Below are positions 1 to 6,638 of a stretch of 12,813 nucleotides of DNA, in pieces. Source of the DNA: an uncultured Lachnospiraceae bacterium (GTDB taxonomy: Bacteria; Bacillota; Clostridia; Lachnospirales; Lachnospiraceae); NCBI GenBank assembly GCA_900313435.1, contig OMRF01000018.1, forward strand, positions 1 through 12,813, read 5' to 3'. A model generated the notes under the pieces. It did no database searches, was not told where the DNA came from, and worked only from the letters and a program-made list of their open reading frames with translations. The stretch's first letter is position 1. The number at the start of each line of letters is the position of its first letter. The position numbers were made by a program, and so were the translations under genes.

Positions 1-1
1 C

Positions 2-127
2 ATAATGGATGACAACACCCTGGTGCTTGTTCCGGTAAATCCCGAACCCGGACAAGAGGGGATGCCGATGTATACAGGTTCTCTGCTCCTTACGGATGCA
101 TTTGAGGGCGTATTCTGGGCAGGGTGA
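2..127 (+). CDS. C-terminal fragment of an unrecognised protein (5' end outside window)
   Basis: A plus-strand frame is open from the window edge and closes at TGA 125-127, giving at least 41 residues. The visible end contains the stretches NTLVLVPVNPEPGQEG, MPMYTG and FEGVFWAG. It has no membrane segment and no motif I can assign. The gene ends 37 bases before the likely aroF start, on the same strand, so it may belong to the same transcription unit. That the frame is a real gene end rather than chance is inferred from its position just upstream of aroF and from the absence of any competing gene; 41 open codons alone are weak evidence. No function is proposed. Confidence 0.5.
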   Translation: MMDDNTLVLVPVNPEPGQEGMPMYTGSLLLTDAFEGVFWAG

Positions 128-148
128 TCGTGACTGACAACAGCATTC

Positions 149-155
149 AAGGAGG
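149..155 (+). promoter_or_regulatory. Ribosome binding site that decides the aroF start
   Basis: AAGGAGG is a near-perfect anti-16S match. It lies only 3 bases before the ATG at 159 but 9 bases before the ATG at 165. The second spacing is the usual one, so the in-frame ATG at 165 is the better start; the 159 start would add only two residues. Confidence 0.7.
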
Positions 156-164
156 TAAATGATC

Positions 165-1202
165 ATGGAAATGCAGATGGAATTTGTCAGGGAGCTTCCT
201 CTTCCGGTAGAACTGAAAGAGCAGTTTCCACTTGATGAAAAGCTTAAGGCAGTAAAAGAAGAAAGAGATAATGAGATCATAAAGATATTCAAGGGCGAGG
301 ACGACCGCCTGATCCTTCTCATCGGTCCCTGCTCTGCGGACAGGGAGGATGCGGTTCTTGAATATATGAACCGCCTTGCTCCGGTAGCAGAGAAGGTGAA
401 GGACAGGCTCCTCATCATCCCGAGATGCTACACGAACAAGCCCCGTACCAAGGGCACCGGTTACAAGGGTATGCTTCATCAGCCTGATACTTCAAAGGGC
501 GAGGACATGCTTGCGGGTATCATAGCTATCCGTGAGCTTCATACCAGGATCCTTTCGGAGACCGGCTTTACCTGCGCTGATGAGATGCTCTATCCCGAAA
601 ACCACAGATACTTATCAGACCTCCTTTCTTATGTTGCTGTGGGAGCGCGAAGCGTAGAGGATCAGCAGCACCGCATTGTGGCATCCGGTGTCGGGATCCC
701 GGTGGGGATGAAGAACCCGACCTCCGGCGATATCTCCGTGATGATGAACGCCATCACCGCCGCCCAGACTCCGCAGCGCTTTGTTTACAGGGGCTGGGAG
801 GTTCAGACTACGGGAAATGAATACACTCATGCTATCCTCCGCGGCTTTGTAGATCAGTTCGGACGATCCACCGCCAATTATTATTACGAGGATCTGAGGC
901 GCTTAAGAGAAGCCTATGACAAGGGCGATTTCAAAAACCCTTCCGTCATCGTGGACTGCAATCATTCAAATTCAGGAAAACAGTATCTGGAACAGATCAG
1001 GATAGCGAAGGACATACTGCATTCCTGCCGCCACTCAGAGGATATCAGATCTCTCGTGAAGGGACTCATGATAGAGAGCTATCTCTTAGACGGAAGTCAG
1101 GGAGTGGACGAAGGTGTTTACGGCCGCTCGATCACGGACCCCTGTCTCGGCTGGGAAAAGACAGAGCAGCTCATTATGGATATCCACGATCTGCTGTCTT
1201 GA
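165..1202 (+). CDS. aroF: 3-deoxy-7-phosphoheptulonate (DAHP) synthase, class I AroF/AroG type
   Basis: This enzyme condenses phosphoenolpyruvate with erythrose 4-phosphate to give DAHP, the first step of the shikimate pathway to aromatic amino acids, in the cytosol. From the outer ATG at 159 it would be 347 residues, close to the roughly 350 of E. coli AroG; from the preferred ATG at 165 it is 345. In 159-based numbering the visible motifs are GPCS with the metal-binding Cys58, KPRT at 94-97, GARSVEDQQHR around 163-172, CNHSN with His269, the metal ligand Glu306 in IESYL, and Asp327 in ITDPCLGW. All expected metal ligands are present. The IESYL block has Tyr where E. coli AroG has His, a non-ligand position. 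Which aromatic amino acid inhibits it cannot be read from the sequence. The sigma-like gene follows 16 bases later. The transketolase genes about 2 kb downstream act on the same erythrose 4-phosphate pool, but this is not evidence of a shared operon. Confidence 0.95.
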   Translation: MEMQMEFVRELPLPVELKEQFPLDEKLKAVKEERDNEIIKIFKGEDDRLILLIGPCSADREDAVLEYMNRLAPVAEKVKDRLLIIPRCYTNKPRTKGTGYKGMLHQPDTSKGEDMLAGIIAIRELHTRILSETGFTCADEMLYPENHRYLSDLLSYVAVGARSVEDQQHRIVASGVGIPVGMKNPTSGDISVMMNAITAAQTPQRFVYRGWEVQTTGNEYTHAILRGFVDQFGRSTANYYYEDLRRLREAYDKGDFKNPSVIVDCNHSNSGKQYLEQIRIAKDILHSCRHSEDIRSLVKGLMIESYLLDGSQGVDEGVYGRSITDPCLGWEKTEQLIMDIHDLLS

Positions 1203-1218
1203 ATTACATTAAGGAAAA

Positions 1219-2001
1219 ATGTTAAAGACCCTCATCAAGGAAGAATCGAATATCAACAGGAAAAAGCAGGCCTTAGAGGACTACTTTGATTCCCCTACCG
1301 AAGAGAATACGCAACGCGTATTTAACACTTATGCCTATCTCGTGAAGACTACTGCGGGAAGGCTGAAAGTATTCCTCGGAGAAACTGCTTCTCTTGATGA
1401 GCTTACCGATACCGGGATAACAGGTCTCATCGAGGCCATTCATAAATATGACAGGGGGCAGAAGGTTTCCTTTGAAGGCTATGCGTCCGCGAGGATCAAA
1501 AGGGCGATGCTTCTTGCCGTCGGAAAAAAGGGATCGGTGCAGGAAAGGCTCACCTCAACAAAAAAGAAGATAGACGGGGCGAGGGAGGAACTTCGCATTT
1601 CAACCGGACATTATCCCGATGACATAGATGTGGCGAGAAAGATCGGACTCTCCCTCACCGCGCTTGTGGAGGCGGAGGAAGCCTTTAAGCTTTCGCAGGC
1701 GGTCTCCTTTGATAGCTACATCGAGGAAAATATAAGGCTTTCAAAAGCGCCTGAAAGTGTGAGACCGCAGAGGTTCGAAAAGAACGAGCTGTCTCTCCGT
1801 CTTAAGTCTTCAATGGCTCTTCTTACGAAAGAGGAACAGAAGGTCATCCTTATGTTCTATTACGAGGATCTGACCCAGCGTGAGATTGCCGGTGTTCTTG
1901 ATATCTCAGAGGATGAGGTAGCGTCGATCCACGTATCCGCAATGTCAAAGATGCAGGCGGAAATGCTTGAATATATGGATATTTTCATAAATGCCGTGTG
2001 A
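1219..2001 (+). CDS. Divergent sigma-70 family factor, FliA/SigD-like
   Basis: The 260-residue product has the layout of a group 3 sigma factor: region 2 at about 31-101 (DELTDTGITGLIEAIHKYD, then SFEGYASARIKRAML), a region 3-like helical segment at about 105-165, and region 4 at about 192-252 with a helix-turn-helix (LTQREIAGVLDISEDEV). Such proteins bind core RNA polymerase and choose promoters. The motif after region 2 differs from motility sigma factors: FliA/SigD have a DW-P-RSVR block, whereas here the sequence reads VGKKGSVQERL, so promoter recognition may differ. No anti-sigma factor, chemotaxis or flagellar gene is in view. It starts at ATG 1219, with AAGGA at 1211-1215 only 3 bases upstream, and lies 16 bases after aroF, probably in the same transcript. 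It could control motility, stress or envelope genes elsewhere. The family call is firm; the regulon is unknown. Confidence 0.85.
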   Translation: MLKTLIKEESNINRKKQALEDYFDSPTEENTQRVFNTYAYLVKTTAGRLKVFLGETASLDELTDTGITGLIEAIHKYDRGQKVSFEGYASARIKRAMLLAVGKKGSVQERLTSTKKKIDGAREELRISTGHYPDDIDVARKIGLSLTALVEAEEAFKLSQAVSFDSYIEENIRLSKAPESVRPQRFEKNELSLRLKSSMALLTKEEQKVILMFYYEDLTQREIAGVLDISEDEVASIHVSAMSKMQAEMLEYMDIFINAV

Positions 2002-2010
2002 TTATTTTCG

Positions 2011-2039
2011 TTGAAAACGAAGGTCAAATGATATATTAT
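2011..2039 (+). promoter_or_regulatory. Sigma-A type promoter for the DUF308 gene
   Basis: TTGAAA (2011-2016) and TATTAT (2034-2039) are separated by exactly 17 bases, with predicted transcription start near 2046, about 30 bases before the ATG. A small inverted repeat, TCGTT-GAA-AACGA (2008-2020), overlaps the -35 box and could be an operator or chance. The promoter lies in the 75-base gap after the sigma gene, so the DUF308 gene is probably transcribed independently. Confidence 0.7.
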
Positions 2040-2076
2040 CTTTGCGGTGTTTTTTGTGAGCTGAGGAGGTTTTTTT

Positions 2077-2607
2077 ATGGACAAGGTAAAAAAGGTTTTT
2101 GGGAACAAGCTTGTCGTAGCGATCCTTTCCATCGCACTCGGTGTGATATTCATCGTACTTCGCGGTGGAGTCATCGATGTGGGCATCATGGTCATCGGTA
2201 TCGTGCTCCTGGTCGCGGCGGCGTTTTTCATTATTACTTATTTCACATCCAAGGCGGAGAACAAGCCTGTACAGAACATAGTGTTTGCGATCATAGCGGC
2301 GGCCATAGGAATACTTCTTCTCGTGAAGCCTGCCTTCATCGCAGGTTTATCCTTAGTCGTGATAGGTATAATACTTATCATTGTCGGTGTGCTTGATCTT
2401 ATTGAAAGCGTTAAGTCAAGCGGTACTCCAAGGATACTTTCCTTAATCGTCGCGGTCCTTCTTATCGTTCTCGGGATCGTCATGTTCTTCAATCCTATCG
2501 GTTTCCTGGATATTATCACGGTATTCATTGGTATAGCGCTTCTCGTGAACGGTATAGTGATGCTGCTTGCAAATGCGTCCCAGCCCCCTTCGGTAAGTGA
2601 AGGCTGA
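2077..2607 (+). CDS. DUF308/HdeD-like small integral membrane protein
   Basis: The 176-residue product is almost entirely hydrophobic, with about six membrane helices (roughly 10-28, 32-55, 66-83, 86-109, 120-138 and 141-165) and short charged turns. The repeated pairs of helices rich in Ile, Val and Gly (for example VLLIVLGIVMFFNP and AAIGILLLVKP) match the internally repeated HdeD/DUF308 family. E. coli HdeD is linked to acid resistance at high cell density, but the biochemical activity of the family is unknown. A strong GAGGAGG at 2063-2069 sits 7 bases before the ATG, a sigma-A promoter lies upstream, and a terminator follows, so it looks monocistronic. A stress-related role is family-based inference. 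Confidence 0.85.
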   Translation: MDKVKKVFGNKLVVAILSIALGVIFIVLRGGVIDVGIMVIGIVLLVAAAFFIITYFTSKAENKPVQNIVFAIIAAAIGILLLVKPAFIAGLSLVVIGIILIIVGVLDLIESVKSSGTPRILSLIVAVLLIVLGIVMFFNPIGFLDIITVFIGIALLVNGIVMLLANASQPPSVSEG

Positions 2608-2621
2608 ATTATAAAACAAAT

Positions 2622-2659
2622 GTGCCTGCTTGAATTAACAGGCAGGCACTTCTTATTTT
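2622..2659 (+). terminator. Rho-independent terminator after the DUF308 gene
   Basis: A perfect 8-bp stem (GTGCCTGC at 2622-2629 with GCAGGCAC at 2642-2649) and a 12-base loop are followed by the T-rich TTCTTATTTT. An A-rich run at 2613-2620 precedes the stem, so it may also work on the opposite strand. Its T-run ends 3 bases before the yfbR start codon. Confidence 0.8.
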
Positions 2660-2662
2660 GTC

Positions 2663-3247
2663 ATGGAAAATAATTTTTTCGCGATGATCTCGCGACTTAA
2701 ATGGATCGACCGCTGGGCTCTCATGAAGAATTCCTCCAATGAGAATCTTTCCGAGCATTCGCTGGAGGTTGCGATGATAGCCCACGCTCTCTGCATCATA
2801 GGAAATAAGAGGCTTGGGAAAAACCTAAATGGTGAGCGCGCTGCCCTTATCGGAATGTATCATGACGCGACAGAGATCATCACCGGTGATATGCCTACTC
2901 CTGTCAAATATTATAATGACGAGATCAGGCATGTGTACAAGGATATAGAAAAGGAAGCGCAGCGCCGGTTGATCTCACTTCTTCCCGCTGATCTTTCCGA
3001 TGAATACGAGAGCATCTTTTCTCCGGGAGAGGAGCTTTCCTACGAGAAAAAGCTCGTAAAGGGGGCAGACAAGCTCTCTGCCTATATCAAATGCATAGAG
3101 GAGGAAAAAGCGGGAAACAGGGAGTTTCTCTCGGCGGAAGAAGCGACGCTCCGCTCGCTTAAGAAAATGGATCTTCCGGAGGTGGATATATTCATAGAGG
3201 AATGTATTCCCGGCTACAGAAAGACTTTGGATGAGCTCCGCTGCTGA
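2663..3247 (+). CDS. yfbR: YfbR-type 5'-deoxynucleotidase, HD domain
   Basis: YfbR-type enzymes remove the phosphate from deoxyribonucleoside 5'-monophosphates in nucleotide salvage. The 194-residue length matches E. coli YfbR (about 199) and the match runs end to end. Metal-binding HD residues are present: His32 in SEHSLEVAM, His67-Asp68 in YHDATE, and Asp136 in KGADK. The family's substrate and catalytic residues Arg18-Trp19 and Asp76 (in TGDMPTPVKY) are also conserved. The start at 2663 is set by homology, since FFAMISRLKWIDRW aligns with the N-terminus of E. coli YfbR. Oddly, no Shine-Dalgarno sequence is visible, because the terminator hairpin and its T-run occupy that position. The first transketolase subunit begins 10 bases after its stop, so the three genes are probably cotranscribed. 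Confidence 0.93.
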   Translation: MENNFFAMISRLKWIDRWALMKNSSNENLSEHSLEVAMIAHALCIIGNKRLGKNLNGERAALIGMYHDATEIITGDMPTPVKYYNDEIRHVYKDIEKEAQRRLISLLPADLSDEYESIFSPGEELSYEKKLVKGADKLSAYIKCIEEEKAGNREFLSAEEATLRSLKKMDLPEVDIFIEECIPGYRKTLDELRC

Positions 3248-3251
3248 AAGG
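3248..3251 (+). promoter_or_regulatory. Ribosome binding site that decides the transketolase N-subunit start
   Basis: AAGG, within GAAAGGA, lies 6 bases before ATG 3258. The alternative in-frame ATG at 3231 lies inside the yfbR coding region and has no ribosome binding site, so 3258 is preferred. Confidence 0.6.
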
Positions 3252-3257
3252 AAAATA

Positions 3258-4088
3258 ATGGAAAATATCGAGCTTCAAAAAATCGCAAACAAGATCAGGA
3301 AGGGCATCATAATCAGTACCTTCCACGCGAAGAGCGGGCACCCCGGCGGTTCCCTCTCGGCAACGGAACTGTTCACCTACCTTTTCTTTGAAGAGATGAA
3401 GGTGGATCCGAAGAACCCCCACGACAGCGACCGTGACCGCTTTGTCCTTTCAAAGGGGCACTGCGCACCCGGGTATTATGCTGCCCTGTCCTTAAAGGGC
3501 TTCTTCCCCTTTTCGGATCTTGAGCAGCTGCGCCACACCGGCTTTTATCTTCAGGGACATCCTGATATGAAGATGGTGCCCGGCGTTGATATGTCATCGG
3601 GCTCCCTTGGACAGGGCGTTTCTGCGGCAGTCGGAATGGCACTTGCCGGGCGGCTTGACAGTAAGGATTACCGGGTCTATTCCCTTCTCGGTGATGGCGA
3701 GATAGAGGAGGGACAGGTTTGGGAAGCCGCAATGTTTGCGGGCGCGAGGAAGCTTGACAATCTCGTACTTATCATAGACAACAACAATCTTCAGATAGAT
3801 GGCGAGATAGGAGAGGTCTGCTCACCTTATCCCATAGACAAAAAATTCGAAGCCTTCAATTTCCACACCATTAATATCGACGGCAATGATTTCGATGAGA
3901 TCAGAAAGGCGCTGAAAGAGGCGCGGGAAACAAAGGGACAGCCTACTGCGATCATAGCCCATACTGTCAAAGGAAAGGGCGTATCCTTCATGGAGAATGA
4001 GGTGGGCTGGCATGGAAAGGCCACTAATGAAGAGGAATTTAAGATAGCAATGGAAGAGCTTGAGAAAGCAGGTGAGTCCCTTGAGTAA
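3258..4088 (+). CDS. tkt: Transketolase, N-terminal (thiamine diphosphate-binding) subunit
   Basis: Transketolase moves two-carbon ketol units between sugar phosphates in the non-oxidative pentose phosphate pathway; here the enzyme is split in two genes, as in many Firmicutes, archaea and actinobacteria. The 276-residue product holds the pyrophosphate-binding half. Visible motifs are SGHPGGSLSATELF (26-39), LSKGHCAPGYYAAL (64-77), SGSLGQGVSAAVGMALA (114-130), and the thiamine diphosphate motif starting GDGEIEEGQ (145-153) and ending IDNNNLQIDG (173-182), which supplies the Mg2+-binding Asp and Asn. Start 3258 was chosen on spacing; 3231 would add nine residues. The C-terminal subunit starts at or beside its stop codon, which suits coupled translation of a 1:1 complex. 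In anaerobes lacking the oxidative branch this enzyme supplies pentoses and the erythrose 4-phosphate used by AroF. Confidence 0.95.
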   Translation: MENIELQKIANKIRKGIIISTFHAKSGHPGGSLSATELFTYLFFEEMKVDPKNPHDSDRDRFVLSKGHCAPGYYAALSLKGFFPFSDLEQLRHTGFYLQGHPDMKMVPGVDMSSGSLGQGVSAAVGMALAGRLDSKDYRVYSLLGDGEIEEGQVWEAAMFAGARKLDNLVLIIDNNNLQIDGEIGEVCSPYPIDKKFEAFNFHTINIDGNDFDEIRKALKEARETKGQPTAIIAHTVKGKGVSFMENEVGWHGKATNEEEFKIAMEELEKAGESLE

Positions 4089-5037
4089 TATGCCTTTTGA
4101 AGTCGGAAAAAAAGCAGCCACAAGGGATGCCTATGGAAAGGCTCTTCTGGAACTCGGAAGACTTCACCCTGATGTGGTGGCGCTGGACGCAGATCTTGCG
4201 GACTCGACAAGATCCGGGTTTTTCAAGAAGGAGTTTCCTGACAGGTTCTTTGACTGCGGTATCGCGGAAGCGAATATGGCCGGGATCTCCGCAGGACTGG
4301 CCTCCTGTGGGAAGACCCCTTTTATGAGCTCCTTTGCGATGTTTACATCGGGTCGTAATTACGAGCAGATCAGAAATTCAATTGCCTATCCTGCTCTTAA
4401 CGTGAAGATAGGCGCTTCCCACGCGGGTATTACGGTCGGAGAGGACGGGGCTACCCACCAGTGCCTTGAAGACATATCCCTCATGAGGACTCTTCCCAAT
4501 ATGAAGGTGATATGCCCCTCCGACGCGGCTGAAGCATATAAGGCTGTCATGGCGGCTTATGATATAGAGGGTCCTGTTTACCTTCGTCTCTCCCGGTTTT
4601 CAACGGTGATAGCTCATGATGACAGTTACGAGTTTCATCTCGGAAAGGGCGAGGTCTTAAAAGACGGAGATGACCTTACTATAGTGGCGACAGGTCTTCC
4701 TGTTCCTTCGGCGGTTGAGGCCGCACGTGAGCTTGAAAATGAAGGGATCTCTGTCCGGGTCATCAATATGGCATCTATCAAGCCCATCGACAAGGAACTC
4801 TTGATAAAAGCAGCTCTTGAGACAAAGCGGATCCTGACGGTTGAGGAACACTGGATCACCGGAGGCCTCGGAAGCGCCGTCCTTGAAGCCATATCGGAGG
4901 ACGCGCCCGTCTGGGTGAAGAGACTCGGAATACCCGATGTATTCGGGGAATCCGGTCCCGCCGCAGAGTTGGTCGCAAAGTTCGGACTTGACAAGGAAGG
5001 TATAAAAAAGTCGGTAAAGGATTTCTTGAACAGTTGA
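4081..5037 (+). CDS. tkt: Transketolase, C-terminal subunit
   Basis: This subunit carries the pyrimidine-binding and C-terminal domains that complete transketolase. Visible features, numbered from TTG 4081 (318 residues), are TRDAYGKAL near 14-22, the catalytic Glu63 in CGIAEANMAG that activates the thiamine ring, SHAGITVGEDGATHQ, VICPSDAAE, RLSRF, and the C-terminal domain ending with EEHWITGGLGSAVLE and FGESG. The start is uncertain. TTG 4081 overlaps the upstream stop by 8 bases and has AGGTGAG at 4070-4076 just upstream; ATG 4090 lies one base after that stop but would be 13 bases from the same site. TTG 4060 and GTG 4072 are also in frame. Either of the first two gives translational coupling to the N-subunit. 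A GC-rich hairpin follows the stop. Confidence 0.94.
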   Translation: MSNMPFEVGKKAATRDAYGKALLELGRLHPDVVALDADLADSTRSGFFKKEFPDRFFDCGIAEANMAGISAGLASCGKTPFMSSFAMFTSGRNYEQIRNSIAYPALNVKIGASHAGITVGEDGATHQCLEDISLMRTLPNMKVICPSDAAEAYKAVMAAYDIEGPVYLRLSRFSTVIAHDDSYEFHLGKGEVLKDGDDLTIVATGLPVPSAVEAARELENEGISVRVINMASIKPIDKELLIKAALETKRILTVEEHWITGGLGSAVLEAISEDAPVWVKRLGIPDVFGESGPAAELVAKFGLDKEGIKKSVKDFLNS

Positions 5038-5041
5038 AAAC

Positions 5042-5065
5042 GGGGGGCATTGCCCCCCTCATTTT
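5042..5065 (+). terminator. Probable rho-independent terminator after transketolase
   Basis: GGGGGGC (5042-5048) pairs with GCCCCCC (5052-5058) around a 3-base loop, followed by TCATTTTA. The stem is very stable but the T-run is interrupted, so efficiency is uncertain. Confidence 0.65.
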
Positions 5066-5099
5066 AGATTGTATGAAAGATAGAGAGTGACAGGCAAAA

Positions 5100-6632
5100 A
5101 TGGCTACATTTCTAATTGGAATAGCGATCCTGATAGTAGGAGGCGCCCTTTACGGACGTCTGTGCGAGAAGGTATTCAGACCTGACGACAGGCAGACACC
5201 CGCATTTTCAAAGCAGGACGGGGTGGATTATGTTCCCATGCCGAAGTGGAAGAATTCCCTTATCAATCTCCTAAACATCGCGGGAACAGGTCCGATCCTG
5301 GGTCCCATCCAGGGAATACTCTTCGGTCCCATAGCTTTCATCACCATCCCCATTGGCTGTGTCATCGGCGGCGCGATGCATGATTATTTCTCCGGAATGA
5401 TCTCCATGCGCGAGGGCGGGATCCAGATGCCCGAGATGATAAAAAGAAATACGAACAAGGGCATCTTCGGGATCTACGCGGTCTTTGTATGTGTTGTGCT
5501 GTTTTTGATCGGCGTGGTCTTCATCTATACACCCGGTGATATCATGGCGACCCAGGTCCTTCATACAGGCGGGACCGTTTCTGAACCTTCAACCTGGATC
5601 ATCTACATCGCGATCTTTGCTTATTATCTCGTTGCCACTGTCTTTCCCATCGACAAGATAATAGGAAAGGTCTACCCCGTATTCGGTGCGGTCCTTCTCC
5701 TGTCCGCCGTCGGCGTATTCGTAATGCTCTTTGTAAAGGCTTATCCTCTTGTAAATGTGTGGGATTCCTGGAGCCTTAACGGCTTTGATTTCGGCGCGTA
5801 TTTCACCAGCGAGCGCTTCATCCCGTCGTTTTTCATAACGGTTGCCTGCGGCATCCTATCAGGCTTTCATTCGACCCAGATCACTCTTGTTACAAGGACC
5901 ACAAAGAGTGAGCGCGAGGGCCGCATGACCTTCTACAATATGATGATAATCGAGGGCTTTATAGCTATGGTATGGGCAGCAGGCACCATGGCCATGATAG
6001 GGGTAGGCGCTGCTGAGAGCGGCATCACCATGCAGATGACCGAAAAGGGTTGGAGTTATTTTCAGGAGGTAAACGGCACTCTTCAACAGATATCCGCAAC
6101 CAGCGTGGTCGGGGTGGTGTGCCGGAATATGCTTGGACCCGTGGGAGGTATCATAGCGACGATAGGCGTTATCATCCTGCCCATCACATCAGGGGATACC
6201 GCACTTCGCTCACTCCGTCTCATCATCGCCGATACCTTCCATATCAAGCAGAATAAGATAATAAAAAGAATACTGCTGGCGCTTCCTGTTTTCGGACTCG
6301 TTTTCCTCGTACTCATATGGGCGAAGGCAGATCCAAACGGTTTCAGAACGATCTGGCGCTATTTCGGATGGTCGAACCAGACGCTGGCAGTATTTGCGCT
6401 CTCCTCCATAATGATATGGCTTATGACAAACGACAGGAAAAAGTTTCTTTGGATCCCTCTGATACCGCTTACTTTCTATGCCTTCATTACTTCAAGCTTT
6501 ATATTGAGTGCTCAGATCGGCTTCAGACTTCCGCTTACGGTCGCTTATCCGCTGGGAGCGGTATTTGCGATCGCGGTGACAGGATTCGCACTTTACAGGG
6601 GAAATAAAAAGACGGCTGTTTCTACGGTTTAA
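5100..6632 (+). CDS. cstA: CstA family (carbon starvation) membrane transporter, short form
   Basis: The 510-residue protein has about 12 or more predicted membrane segments and the CstA signatures: AGTGPILGPIQG (61-72), IGGAMHDYFSGM (89-100), SGFHSTQITLVTRT (254-267) and ILPITSGDTALRSLRL (359-374). It lacks most of the long C-terminal part of E. coli CstA (about 700 residues), as is common in Firmicutes. E. coli CstA and its relative BtsT import peptides or pyruvate, so uptake of a small organic nutrient through the cytoplasmic membrane is likely; the substrate cannot be told. The ribosome site is weak (AGG, 5 bases upstream of the ATG). TTGCCC (5050-5055) and TATGAA (5072-5077), 16 bases apart, could be a poor promoter overlapping the preceding terminator. 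The amino acid ABC genes follow only 6 bases after the stop, so the three probably form one nutrient-uptake operon. Confidence 0.92.
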   Translation: MATFLIGIAILIVGGALYGRLCEKVFRPDDRQTPAFSKQDGVDYVPMPKWKNSLINLLNIAGTGPILGPIQGILFGPIAFITIPIGCVIGGAMHDYFSGMISMREGGIQMPEMIKRNTNKGIFGIYAVFVCVVLFLIGVVFIYTPGDIMATQVLHTGGTVSEPSTWIIYIAIFAYYLVATVFPIDKIIGKVYPVFGAVLLLSAVGVFVMLFVKAYPLVNVWDSWSLNGFDFGAYFTSERFIPSFFITVACGILSGFHSTQITLVTRTTKSEREGRMTFYNMMIIEGFIAMVWAAGTMAMIGVGAAESGITMQMTEKGWSYFQEVNGTLQQISATSVVGVVCRNMLGPVGGIIATIGVIILPITSGDTALRSLRLIIADTFHIKQNKIIKRILLALPVFGLVFLVLIWAKADPNGFRTIWRYFGWSNQTLAVFALSSIMIWLMTNDRKKFLWIPLIPLTFYAFITSSFILSAQIGFRLPLTVAYPLGAVFAIAVTGFALYRGNKKTAVSTV

Positions 6633-6638
6633 GAGTTC

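Noticed and set aside
147..479. Minus-strand open frame opposite aroF
   Set aside because: It lies opposite a gene whose catalytic motifs are intact, has no family resemblance, and all recognised genes here are on the plus strand.
2005..2023. Terminator for the sigma gene formed by TCGTT/AACGA
   Set aside because: The stem is only 5-7 bp with weak pairs and no following T-run, and it overlaps the -35 box of a good promoter.
1998..2396. Alternative plus-strand frame overlapping the DUF308 gene
   Set aside because: Rich in Arg, His and Cys with no domain pattern; it is an out-of-frame reading of the hydrophobic DUF308 gene, which has its own strong ribosome site and promoter.
3231..3257. Earlier ATG start for the transketolase N-subunit
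   Set aside because: It lies inside yfbR with no ribosome site, whereas ATG 3258 has AAGG 6 bases upstream.
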